From an uncultured Senegalimassilia sp. (lineage in GTDB: Bacteria > Actinomycetota > Coriobacteriia > Coriobacteriales > Eggerthellaceae), in the NCBI RefSeq assembly GCF_902464545.1, contig NZ_CABQJR010000023.1, positions 1 to 42,376 on the forward strand: a DNA stretch of 42,376 nt. The letters are read 5' to 3'. Numbering within the stretch: the first letter of the stretch is position 1; each line of letters opens with the position of its first letter. Below the pieces are notes generated by a model, which worked only from the letters and a program-made list of their open reading frames with translations, was not told where the DNA came from and ran no database searches. The position numbers and the translations under genes are program-made. Shown one piece after another: positions 30,931 to 38,786 of the stretch.

Positions 30931-33522
30931 ATGCTGCTGAGCGAACTTGCGCGCGGACAGGCGGGCGTGGTCGAGGCTGTGCACGGCGAAGGTTCCGTTC
31001 GCCGTCATTTACTGGATATGGGGCTTACGCCCAATGCGGTGGTCACGCTGCAGAAGGCGGCCCCCATGGGCGACCCCATCCAGGTGACGGTGCGCGGCTA
31101 CGAGCTGACGCTGCGCTTGAGCGAAGCCGACAACGTGCACGTCCGGGCGCTCGACTTGCAAGACCACCCCGACGCCCTGACCGGCGTCGATGCCGCGCGA
31201 TTGCAGGCCGCCGGCACCGCCGCCGCGCCCTCGGCCCGTGCCGACCGCGCCCCGCTGCCGCACCCCGGTCTCGGCGAGTTCGGTCCGGCCGAGGAGGCGT
31301 ACCGCGCCCACGCGCGCCGCGCCGCCGCGAAGACCGGTCCGCTCACCTTCGCGCTGGTGGGCAACCAGAACTGCGGCAAAACCACGCTGTTCAACCAGCT
31401 CACGGGCGCGAACCAGCACGTCGGCAACTTCCCGGGCGTCACGGTCGACCGCAAGGACGGCACCATCCGCGGGCACGCTGAGGCCACCGTCACCGACCTG
31501 CCGGGCGTGTACTCGCTGTCGCCGTACTCCAACGAGGAGATCGTCACGCGCGACTTCCTGCTCGACGAAAAGCCCGACGGCATCATCAACATCGTCGACG
31601 GCACCAACATCGAGCGCAACCTGTACCTGACCATGCAAATCATGGAGCTGGGCATCCCCATGGTGCTGGCGCTCAACATGATGGACGAGGTCGAAGCCAA
31701 CGGCGGCACCGTGCGCGTGAACGAGCTCGAGGCTGAGCTGGGCATTCCCGTGGTGCCCATTTCAGCGGCGAAGAACGAGGGCGTCGACGAGCTGGTCGAC
31801 CACGCCCTGCACGTGGCGCGCTTCGACGAGGCGCCCGGCCGCATCGACTTCTGCCCCGCAAGCGCGCAAGAGCATGACCCGCTCGGCGCGGTGCATCGCT
31901 GCATCCACGCCACGGCGCACATCATCGAGCCGTACGCCGGGCAAGCGTCCGTCCCTGCGCGCTTCGCCGCCACGAAGATGGTCGAGGGCGACGAGCTGAT
32001 CGCACGCAAGCTCGACCTGCCGGAATCCGCCGTCTCGTCGGTGCGCGAGCTGGCGGCCGCCATGGAGGCCGACGCCGGCATGGACGCCGAGGCGGCGCTC
32101 GCCAACATGCGCTTCGCCTTCCTGGCGAACCTGTGCGCCAACACCGTGGTCCGCCCGCATGAAAGCCGCGAACACAAGCGCAGCGTTTCCGTCGACAAGC
32201 TTCTGACCGGGCGTTATACCGGCATCCCGTGCTTTTTCGCCATTATGGCAGCGGTGTTCGTGCTTACGTTCAGCGTCGTGGGCGCCGCGCTTTCCGACCT
32301 GGTGGGCGCCGGCGTCGACGCAGCCCTCGAGGCGTTGGCCGCCGGTTGCGAGGCGTGGGGCCTCAACCCCGTGGCACAATCGTTGCTGGTCGACGGCATC
32401 GGCGCCGGCGTGGGCGCGGTTATCGGCTTTTTGCCCACCATCGTCACGCTGTTCTTCTTCCTGTCCATCCTTGAGGACTCGGGCTACATGGCGCGCGTGG
32501 CGTTCGTCATGGACCGCCCCATGCGCAAGATCGGCCTGTCCGGGCGCTCCATCGTGCCGCTGCTCATGGGCTTCGGCTGCTCGGTGCCGTCGATCATGGC
32601 CACGCGCACGCTGTCGAGCGAACGCGATCGCAAAATGACCACCATGTTGGTGCCGTTCATGAGCTGCAGCGCGAAGCTGCCCATATATGCCCTGCTCGTG
32701 GGCGCGTTCTTCCCGCGCGCGCTGCAGCCGGTGGTCATGATCGGCCTGTACGCGTTCGGCGTGGTGGTGGGCATCTCGTTCGCGGCCGTGCTCAAACGCG
32801 CGCGTTTCCGCGGCCAGCCCGTGCCGTTCGTGATGGAACTGCCGAACTACCGCCTGCCCGCCGCGAAAAGCGTGGCGCGTCTGGTATGGGATAAGGCGAA
32901 GGGCTTTGTGAAGAAGGCGTTCACCGTGGTGCTCGCCGCGTGCGTGGTCATCTGGTTTTTACAGACGTTCGACGCGCGTCTGAACGTGGTCGACGACGTC
33001 GACGCCAGCCTGCTCGCGGGCATCGGCGGGTTGATTGCCCCGCTGTTCGCGCCGCTGGGCTTCGGCGATTGGCGCGCGGCAACGGCTCTCATGACGGGCT
33101 TCATGGCGAAGGAGAGCGTGGTGTCCACGCTGACGCAGGTCATGGGCGAGGGCGTGGACCTCACCATGCTGTTCACGCCGGTGACGGCCATGGCGTTTTT
33201 GGCGTTCGTGCTGCTGTACACGCCGTGCGTGGCGGCCATTGCCACCGTGCGCAGCGAGCAGGGCGGCGCACGCGCGGCGCTCGAGATGGTGCTTTTGCAG
33301 TGCGGCATCGCCTGGGTGGTCTCGTTCGCGGTGTATCTAGCGGGTTTGCTGGTCACGGGCGGGATCGCAGACGCGTTCAGCCTGCCGGGCCTGGTCGCGG
33401 CCGCGGTTATCGCGGTGGGCATCGGCGTGTACCTGAAGCACCAGCGCACTGACGGCGAGCTGAAAGTAGGCTGCAAAACCTGCCCCGCCAGCTGCAAGAA
33501 CTCCAGCGGCTGCTGCCATTAA
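30931..33522 (+). CDS. feoB: FeoA-FeoB fusion, ferrous iron transporter
   Basis: GTPase-driven Fe2+ uptake protein in the cytoplasmic membrane. The start MLLSELARGQ at 30931 is chosen because it opens an FeoA SH3-like domain and GGGGGA lies five bases upstream; longer frames add an Arg-rich tail. FeoA covers about the first 75 residues, then a linker. The G domain has GNQNCGKTTLFNQLTG (P-loop), NFPGVTVDRKDG, DLPGVYSLSPYSNEE (G3) and LNMMDE (G4). The membrane half follows from about residue 430, with GFGCSVPSIMATRTL, and ends in a Cys-rich tail (CKTCPASCKNSSGCCH). The length of 863 fits a fusion. Anaerobes rely on Feo because ferrous iron is the soluble form. No iron-regulator site was recognised upstream. 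Confidence 0.93.
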   Translation: MLLSELARGQAGVVEAVHGEGSVRRHLLDMGLTPNAVVTLQKAAPMGDPIQVTVRGYELTLRLSEADNVHVRALDLQDHPDALTGVDAARLQAAGTAAAPSARADRAPLPHPGLGEFGPAEEAYRAHARRAAAKTGPLTFALVGNQNCGKTTLFNQLTGANQHVGNFPGVTVDRKDGTIRGHAEATVTDLPGVYSLSPYSNEEIVTRDFLLDEKPDGIINIVDGTNIERNLYLTMQIMELGIPMVLALNMMDEVEANGGTVRVNELEAELGIPVVPISAAKNEGVDELVDHALHVARFDEAPGRIDFCPASAQEHDPLGAVHRCIHATAHIIEPYAGQASVPARFAATKMVEGDELIARKLDLPESAVSSVRELAAAMEADAGMDAEAALANMRFAFLANLCANTVVRPHESREHKRSVSVDKLLTGRYTGIPCFFAIMAAVFVLTFSVVGAALSDLVGAGVDAALEALAAGCEAWGLNPVAQSLLVDGIGAGVGAVIGFLPTIVTLFFFLSILEDSGYMARVAFVMDRPMRKIGLSGRSIVPLLMGFGCSVPSIMATRTLSSERDRKMTTMLVPFMSCSAKLPIYALLVGAFFPRALQPVVMIGLYAFGVVVGISFAAVLKRARFRGQPVPFVMELPNYRLPAAKSVARLVWDKAKGFVKKAFTVVLAACVVIWFLQTFDARLNVVDDVDASLLAGIGGLIAPLFAPLGFGDWRAATALMTGFMAKESVVSTLTQVMGEGVDLTMLFTPVTAMAFLAFVLLYTPCVAAIATVRSEQGGARAALEMVLLQCGIAWVVSFAVYLAGLLVTGGIADAFSLPGLVAAAVIAVGIGVYLKHQRTDGELKVGCKTCPASCKNSSGCCH

Positions 33523-33560
33523 GGCAGGGAAGTTGCTCCCTGCTTCCACCCAAGCACAAA

Positions 33561-33595
33561 AAATCGCCCCGTCTCCACTGGAGGCGGGGCGATTT
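33561..33595. terminator. Bidirectional terminator between feoB and the symporter
   Basis: An 11-bp stem (AAATCGCCCCG with CGGGGCGATTT) and an inner CTCC/GGAG pair. A-rich sequence precedes it and T residues end the 3' arm, so it works for the plus-strand feoB and probably for the minus-strand symporter ending at 33635. Confidence 0.85.
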
Positions 33596-33634
33596 CGCAT
33601 ACGAGGTAAACTCAACCGAACGGTAAATCGCTCG

Positions 33635-34975
33635 CTACGCAGCTTTCACGTCGTCGAGCTCGCGGCCGGCGTTCGGGTCGTTGAACACGTCGGCGTCCAT
33701 GCGCCCGGCGCGCTTGGCCACGATGGTGGTGCACACGGCGTCGCCGGTGATGTTCACGGCGGTGCGCGTCATGTCCAGGATACGATCGATGCCCATGATC
33801 AGCGCGATGCCCTCAAGCGGCAAGCCGACGGAGTTGAACACCATCGACAGCGTGATCAGGCCGACCGACGGGACGCCCGCCGTGCCGATTGACGCCAGCG
33901 TGGCGGTGGCGATGACGGTGGCGTACTCAACCGGCCCCAGCTGCACGCCGAACAGCTGCGCGGTGAACACCACGGCAACGCCCTGCATGATGGAGGTGCC
34001 GTCCATGTTGATGGTAGCGCCCAGCGGGATGGTGAACGACGAGATGCGGCGGTCGACGCCCATCTTCTTCTCCAGCGTCTCGATGTTCAACGGGATGGTG
34101 GCGTTCGACGTTGCGGTGGAGAACGCGAACATCATCACCGACACGAACTTCTTCAGGAACTTCACCGGGTTGATGCGCGCGAACACCGTCAGCAGCACCA
34201 TGTACACCACCAGGCACTGCACGGCCAGTGCCAGCAAAACGCCCAGCATGTACTTCACCATGGGAAGGAACGCGTCGAAGCCGATGTTGGCGAACGTGCG
34301 CGCCAGCAGGCAGAACACGCCGATGGGGGCCACGTACATGACCATGGAGGTCATCTTCATCATGATGTCGTTGAACTGCTCGAAGAAGCGGTGAACCACT
34401 TCGACCTTGCGGCCCATGGTGGACAGGATGATGCCCACGAACAGCGCAAAGAAGATGATGGCCAGCATATCGCCCGAGGCCAGCGCCTGGATGGGGTTCT
34501 TCGGGATGATGTTGAGCAGGGTGTCGGTGAACGACACGTCGGTGTTGGCGCTGCCCGACAGGGCGGAGGTGTCGGATGCCACCATGCTGGACATATCCAC
34601 GCCGCGGCCGGGGTTGATCAGGTTGCCGATGGTCAGCGCCACGGTGACGGCCAGCGCGGTGGTGCACAGGTAGAACGCCAGCGTCTTCAGGCCGATGGTG
34701 CCGAGCGTCTTCGTGTCGCCGATGGACGACGCGCCGCACACGATGGAGCAGAACACCAGCGGCACCACGAGCATCTGCATCAGGCGGATGAAGCCCTGGC
34801 CGACAATATAGAAGATGCCGTTGACGAACACGTCGTCGCGCACCGTGCCCGCGGGCACCAGGTAATGGAAGATGACGCCGCACAAAAGGCCCAGGCCAAG
34901 CGCGATGAGGATGGATCCCGTCAGCCCGATATGCAGGCGCTTGGGCTTTTCGCCCATGTTGATCTCGGTAGACAC
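33635..34975 (-). CDS. Dicarboxylate/amino acid:cation symporter (DAACS family)
   Basis: Sodium- or proton-coupled uptake of C4-dicarboxylates or acidic amino acids. The 446-residue protein starts at a GTG (34973-34975); AGGAGG lies just upstream and no better start exists. Conserved parts are the STATSNATIPLN segment (serine-rich hairpin HP1 region), NMDGTS, AGVPSVGLI (HP2) and DRILDMTRTAVNITGDA in the last membrane helix, whose Asp/Arg/Asn residues bind substrate and cation. About eight helices plus the two hairpins fit GltP/DctA. Substrate choice between dicarboxylate and glutamate/aspartate cannot be settled here. The RmlD-like gene ends ten bases upstream, so the two are co-transcribed. 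Confidence 0.92.
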   Translation of the reverse strand: MSTEINMGEKPKRLHIGLTGSILIALGLGLLCGVIFHYLVPAGTVRDDVFVNGIFYIVGQGFIRLMQMLVVPLVFCSIVCGASSIGDTKTLGTIGLKTLAFYLCTTALAVTVALTIGNLINPGRGVDMSSMVASDTSALSGSANTDVSFTDTLLNIIPKNPIQALASGDMLAIIFFALFVGIILSTMGRKVEVVHRFFEQFNDIMMKMTSMVMYVAPIGVFCLLARTFANIGFDAFLPMVKYMLGVLLALAVQCLVVYMVLLTVFARINPVKFLKKFVSVMMFAFSTATSNATIPLNIETLEKKMGVDRRISSFTIPLGATINMDGTSIMQGVAVVFTAQLFGVQLGPVEYATVIATATLASIGTAGVPSVGLITLSMVFNSVGLPLEGIALIMGIDRILDMTRTAVNITGDAVCTTIVAKRAGRMDADVFNDPNAGRELDDVKAA

Positions 34976-34984
34976 GCGCCCCTC

Positions 34985-35857
34985 CTATTCCTGCGCGCCG
35001 CGGGTCAGCGCGGCAAGGTCATGCTCGGCGGCGAACGCCGCAAGGTCGTCTTCCCAGGTGGGGAACTCGTAGACGCCGGTGAGGCGGGTCATCATGTCGT
35101 CAAGCTCGATGCGGTAGCCCTGCCAGGGGTTGGCGGTGCCGCGCAGGTTGCCGGTAGGCTGGCCGGCCAGGGCGAACGCGCGCTCGAAGAACTCGAAACG
35201 GCTGGTCACGCCCGTGCATGCGGCATGGAACGTGCCGAACTCGTCGGACTCCATGGCGGCGATGACGAACTTGGCGAACGTGTCAACCGACGTGGGGCAG
35301 GCGAACTGGTTCGCGGGCACGGGCACCGTCTTGCCCTGGGAGCTTGCCAGCAGCGCGCGGCCGAGCAGGTCGTCGGGGCGGGCGGTGTAGACCCAGCTGG
35401 AGCGCACGATGATGTGGTGCTGGTTCAGCTCGTTGACGAAGCGCTCGCCGGCCTGCTTGGACTTGCCGTACACGTGCGGCGGGTTCGTGGTGTCGAACTC
35501 ATTGAACGCGCGGTCGGCGTTCTCGGGGAACAGGTCGTCGGTGGACAGGTGCACCATGGTGGCGCCGACGTTGTTGCTGGCGATGGCCAGGTTGCGCGCG
35601 CCAAGGGTGTTGACCTTGTAGGCCTTGTCGGGGTTCTCGTCGGCCTCGGTGCGGCTGGCCAGTGCCGCGCAGTTGATGACGAAGTCGGGGCGGTACGATT
35701 CGGCGAAGTTCAACACTTCGTGCAGGTTCGACACGTCGATCTCGATGTCGCTGGTCATGACCTTATAGCGGCTGTGGTCCAGGAAATGCTCGATTGCCTG
35801 GCCCATTCGCCCCGCCGCGCCGGTGATCCACACGGTGTCCTGAGGACCCATTTTCAT
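34985..35857 (-). CDS. RmlD-like NAD(P)-dependent sugar-nucleotide reductase/epimerase
   Basis: Extended short-chain dehydrogenase of 290 residues. The start at 35857 (MKMGPQD) is set by AAGGAGG seven bases upstream. The Rossmann motif ITGAAGRMGQ is at about 11-20, INCAAL at about 60-65, the Ser/Thr active-site strand in HLSTDDLF and the catalytic YGKSK (Tyr and Lys) in the middle. The pattern is closest to dTDP-4-dehydrorhamnose reductase (RmlD) or the related methionine-adenosyltransferase beta-type proteins. No other dTDP-rhamnose genes are nearby, and it forms an operon with a transporter, so the usual rhamnose role is not assured. Confidence 0.85.
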   Translation of the reverse strand: MKMGPQDTVWITGAAGRMGQAIEHFLDHSRYKVMTSDIEIDVSNLHEVLNFAESYRPDFVINCAALASRTEADENPDKAYKVNTLGARNLAIASNNVGATMVHLSTDDLFPENADRAFNEFDTTNPPHVYGKSKQAGERFVNELNQHHIIVRSSWVYTARPDDLLGRALLASSQGKTVPVPANQFACPTSVDTFAKFVIAAMESDEFGTFHAACTGVTSRFEFFERAFALAGQPTGNLRGTANPWQGYRIELDDMMTRLTGVYEFPTWEDDLAAFAAEHDLAALTRGAQE

Positions 35858-36700
35858 AGGGCGCCTCCTTCCGGATGTGCTGCGCGCGGCGCCTGCGGAA
35901 GGAGCGTCGCGCAAGGGGTAAGTGGTAAGCCTGCCTATTCTACCGCTCCCGAAGCCCCAGCGCAGCAGCCGTTTCGCAGTAAATTGCAATCGGACCAGTC
36001 GGAAAAGGAACCGGCTGGCGAAGAGGAGGCGAAAGGGGAGCGAGTCGGGGCGAAACAGGCTGAGGGGACGAAGGGGGAAGCGGGCACTTTGGGCCTGCTT
36101 CCCGGCTGACGGCTTGGGCTCCGCTCCTCTCCAGTGCCGCGACCCCCCCCCCGAGTTCTGGCCCGTTTTGCAGGAAACGGACCAGAATTTGACGTCCTTC
36201 CGGGGTTCTGGGCGGTTTTCCGGCTCTCCGCCGTGGTTCGCGCTATCAGCCGCGACATAATCCCAGGTCAGAAGCTTCCGCATCATCGACGTCCAGCTCT
36301 GCAGCCTACGAAACCGCCCAGAACTTCGCCCGCGCGATCAAGGCGACCCGCTACGTCCCCTAAGTGTCAGGACGGCGGCTGGGAACACCGGACCTCGAAA
36401 CGCATTTGAACGTCAGCCCAAAGCGTCGGGACTGCCCGCGAAGCCCAAAACCCCACCTGCGTAGTCGGAAATGTCAAGACTCTGTGACGATGGGCGCGGC
36501 TTGGGTTGACGTTTTTCGGCGGAGTGCGAATATAGGCCCATCGAACGCAACGGGCGTTCGGGCGAGCGCTTTTGCGCTTCGCAAATCGCGTCGTTTTGGC
36601 GCACAAAGCAGGGTTTTGCGGTTTCGCCGCGGCCCGCAAACGTTAGGAAACATGATGACCTGCACCAATCTGGATATCCGAATTATCAGCTCCATTATGT
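35858..36700. other. Gene-free stretch upstream of the RmlD-like and MFS genes
   Basis: No supported gene. It holds family II copy C (36153-36327) and a run of ten C residues near 36144. The sequence 36467-36489 (GTCGGAAATG, then ACTCTGTGACG) loosely resembles one end of the 4622-4772 element, and 36555-36580 shares a stretch with 38570-38590 on the other strand. These look like decayed repeat material. Confidence 0.45.
36153..36327 (+). repeat. Long inverted-repeat element, family II, copy C
   Basis: The left motif GTTCTGGCCCGTTTTGCAGG (36155-36174), a second same-direction motif GTTCTGGGCGGTTTTC at 36205-36220, and an inverted motif at about 36305-36324 repeat the plan and spacing of copy B. 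The left and right ends differ at four of 20 positions, so this is the most diverged copy. Confidence 0.65.
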
Positions 36701-36800
36701 AGGGTCCGGGTTGCATTTCAGCTGCCCGAACCCTAAACGGGCAGCTGATGGTTCTTCAAGCCGGAGGCTGTTTGAGAAAAACGGCCTCTGGCTTTTTTTG
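36701..36800 (+). promoter_or_regulatory. Attenuator-like leader of the MFS transporter gene
   Basis: Three hairpins overlap in order. AGGGTCCGGG (36701-36710) can pair with CCCGAACCCT (36725-36734), with one mismatch. CAGCTGCCCG (36719-36728) can instead pair perfectly with CGGGCAGCTG (36738-36747). A terminator follows: AAGCCGGAGGC (36758-36768) with GCCTCTGGCTT (36784-36794), then TTTTT. The first two structures exclude each other. There is no gene before the terminator and the MFS start is 186 bases after it, which fits premature termination in a leader. Confidence 0.55.
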
Positions 36801-36985
36801 CGCCGTGTCCTGCGGCGCCGGCATTTTGCCTGATGTGTTTCGCCTTCCGTCTTATGGCTTTCCCACCTGGTCTTTTGCCCAAGCCTTCCGTTTTTCCCAA
36901 GCAACGTTCGCTTGCGGGGCCGGTCATCGACCGCACGTGCCGCGCTGCCAACCGGCAACGCGGCAGGAAAGGAAAGGCAAGGAAA

Positions 36986-38524
36986 ATGAACGATCAGCAA
37001 CAGCGAAAGCCCCTGTTCGGTAGGGGGAAGGCGAAGGGGGCGAACGGGCAGCTGCGCGGCGCAAACCCCCTGGCAAGCATGCCACAGCTGGGCGTGAAGC
37101 CGGCTTTGGCCGGCGCCCCGGCAGCACCCGCACCCGCGCCCGCATACGCGGAAACCTCATCCGTCAAGCTGGCTGTTTGTCAGACCCCTGCAGCCGCTAC
37201 CGCCGGTGTTGCGTCCCCGGCAACTGCAGTTGCCGCAAAGCCGCAGGTCAAACGCGACTCCACCCTTGAGGTCATGGTCGCATCCATGGTCGGCACGGCC
37301 ATCGAGTTCTACGACAATTACTGCTACTCCATTGCCGCGGCCAGCTACTTCGGCCTCATCTTCTTCACCGACGTCGCTAAGTCCGACCCGGTGCTCGCCA
37401 CGCTGCTGGCGTTCGTCACCTTCGCAGTGAGCTTCCTGGCCCGCCCGTTCGGCAGCCTGCTGTTTGGCCACTTCGGCGACCGCCTCGGTCGTAAGAAAAC
37501 CCTGGTCGCAGCCCTGATGCTCATGGGCACTGCAACGTTTTGCGTCGGCCTGCTGCCCGGATACGACGTGCTCGGTCCTGCGGCAGTCGTGCTGCTGTGC
37601 GTCTGCCGCGCCTGCCAGGGCTTGGGCCTTGCCGGCGAGTGGTCCGGCGCCGCGCTGGTGGCCACCGAGAACGCCCCGGCCGATAAGCGCGCGCTGTTCG
37701 GCAGCTTCCCGAATCTCGGCGCGCCCATCGGGTTCTTCTGCGCGTACGGTGTGAACCTGCTGCTCGATACGCTGCTGCCTGTTGACGCGATGGTCGCCTG
37801 GGGCTGGCGCATCCCGTTCCTGCTTTCGTGCCTGCTCGTGATCGTCGGCCTGGTCGTGCGCATGCGCATGAGCGAGACGCCCGTCTTCCAAAAGGCCGCC
37901 GCTGAGAACCGCACGACGAAGACTCCGCTGCGCGACCTGGTCCATCATTGGCGCCGTCTTGTGCTCGGCACCTGCACGATGAGCATCACCTACACGCTGT
38001 TCTACGTGCTAGGCACCTGGTCGCTGTCCTACGGCGTGTCCACGCTGGGCTTCACACAGCAGCAGTACCTGGGTATGCAGATGATCTCCGTGTTCTTCTT
38101 CGCTGGGTTCATCTTGGTCGGCTGCCTGACCGCCGATAAGCGCGGCCGCAAGCCCGTCTTGGTGGTCGGCAACGTGTGCACCGTGTTGTTCGCCCTGGTG
38201 GCGCCCATGCTGCTGGCCGCTCATAGCGTGCTGTCCGTGATGGTGTTCCTGTGCGTCGGCTTCGCCTGCATGGGCACGATCTTCGGCCCTTGCGGCAGCT
38301 ATCTGCCCGAGCTGTTCCCCGCGAAGGTGCGCTACTCCGGAGCCGGCCTGAGCTACAACCTGGCGGCCATCACCGGCGGCGCGTTCGCCCCGACGATCGC
38401 ATCGGCCCTGGTCATGAACTTCGGCATCCAGTCGCTCGGCTGGTACCTGGGCGGCATGGCCCTGGTCGCCCTTGTGGCGCTGGCCTTCTTCCGCGAAAGC
38501 AAGGACGTCGACTTCGAGCGGTAA
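36986..38524 (+). CDS. MFS transporter of the metabolite:H+ symporter (MHS) family
   Basis: Proton-coupled uptake of an organic acid or similar small metabolite. The start MNDQQQRKPL at 36986 follows AAGGAAA; earlier codons read into the leader. The first 90 residues are an Ala/Pro/Gly-rich cytoplasmic extension not seen in ordinary MHS proteins. The transporter core follows with the MHS entry motif GTAIEFYDNYCY, the loop motif GHFGDRLGRKKTL, GEWSGAALVATENAP, a second loop DKRGRKPVL, and about twelve helices. Relatives include ShiA, KgtP and ProP; the substrate is not determined. It is a single gene, with an attenuator-like leader upstream and a long hairpin downstream. Confidence 0.9.
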   Translation: MNDQQQRKPLFGRGKAKGANGQLRGANPLASMPQLGVKPALAGAPAAPAPAPAYAETSSVKLAVCQTPAAATAGVASPATAVAAKPQVKRDSTLEVMVASMVGTAIEFYDNYCYSIAAASYFGLIFFTDVAKSDPVLATLLAFVTFAVSFLARPFGSLLFGHFGDRLGRKKTLVAALMLMGTATFCVGLLPGYDVLGPAAVVLLCVCRACQGLGLAGEWSGAALVATENAPADKRALFGSFPNLGAPIGFFCAYGVNLLLDTLLPVDAMVAWGWRIPFLLSCLLVIVGLVVRMRMSETPVFQKAAAENRTTKTPLRDLVHHWRRLVLGTCTMSITYTLFYVLGTWSLSYGVSTLGFTQQQYLGMQMISVFFFAGFILVGCLTADKRGRKPVLVVGNVCTVLFALVAPMLLAAHSVLSVMVFLCVGFACMGTIFGPCGSYLPELFPAKVRYSGAGLSYNLAAITGGAFAPTIASALVMNFGIQSLGWYLGGMALVALVALAFFRESKDVDFER

Positions 38525-38648
38525 GGGAGCGAAACGCCACGCGGCAAGACCCTCGAGTTTGCGGAAGCGCAAAAGCGCGCAAAATCGCGAAACTCGCGAG
38601 CTGTGGAGGCGGGATCAGCGGATTGCGGGCCCGCAAAAGCGTGCGAAA

Positions 38649-38695
38649 TGGGCAACGCCCCTGCAAGCCTCTTCGGCTCGCAGGGGCGTTGCCCA
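38649..38695. terminator. Long hairpin between convergent MFS and ABC genes
   Basis: A perfect 16-bp stem (38649-38664 with 38680-38695) capped by an inner AGCC/GGCT stem. No T-run follows on either strand. Its place between convergent genes suggests a bidirectional transcription barrier or mRNA end protector. Confidence 0.65.
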
Positions 38696-38786
38696 TATAG
38701 GAAGGGGCGCGCCGCCGTTTGCCGCGGCCCCGCCGGCCTTCCCTCGCATCCGACGGCAGCCGCTAACGCACAAGCCCCTTCGCCTG

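Noticed and set aside
36144..36153. Run of C residues as a phase-variable tract
   Set aside because: It is intergenic, not close to a promoter box, and next to a decayed repeat; no gene would be switched.
36701..36750. tRNA-like element in the MFS leader
   Set aside because: GGGTT and complementary runs occur, but no cloverleaf with D, anticodon and T arms can be drawn.
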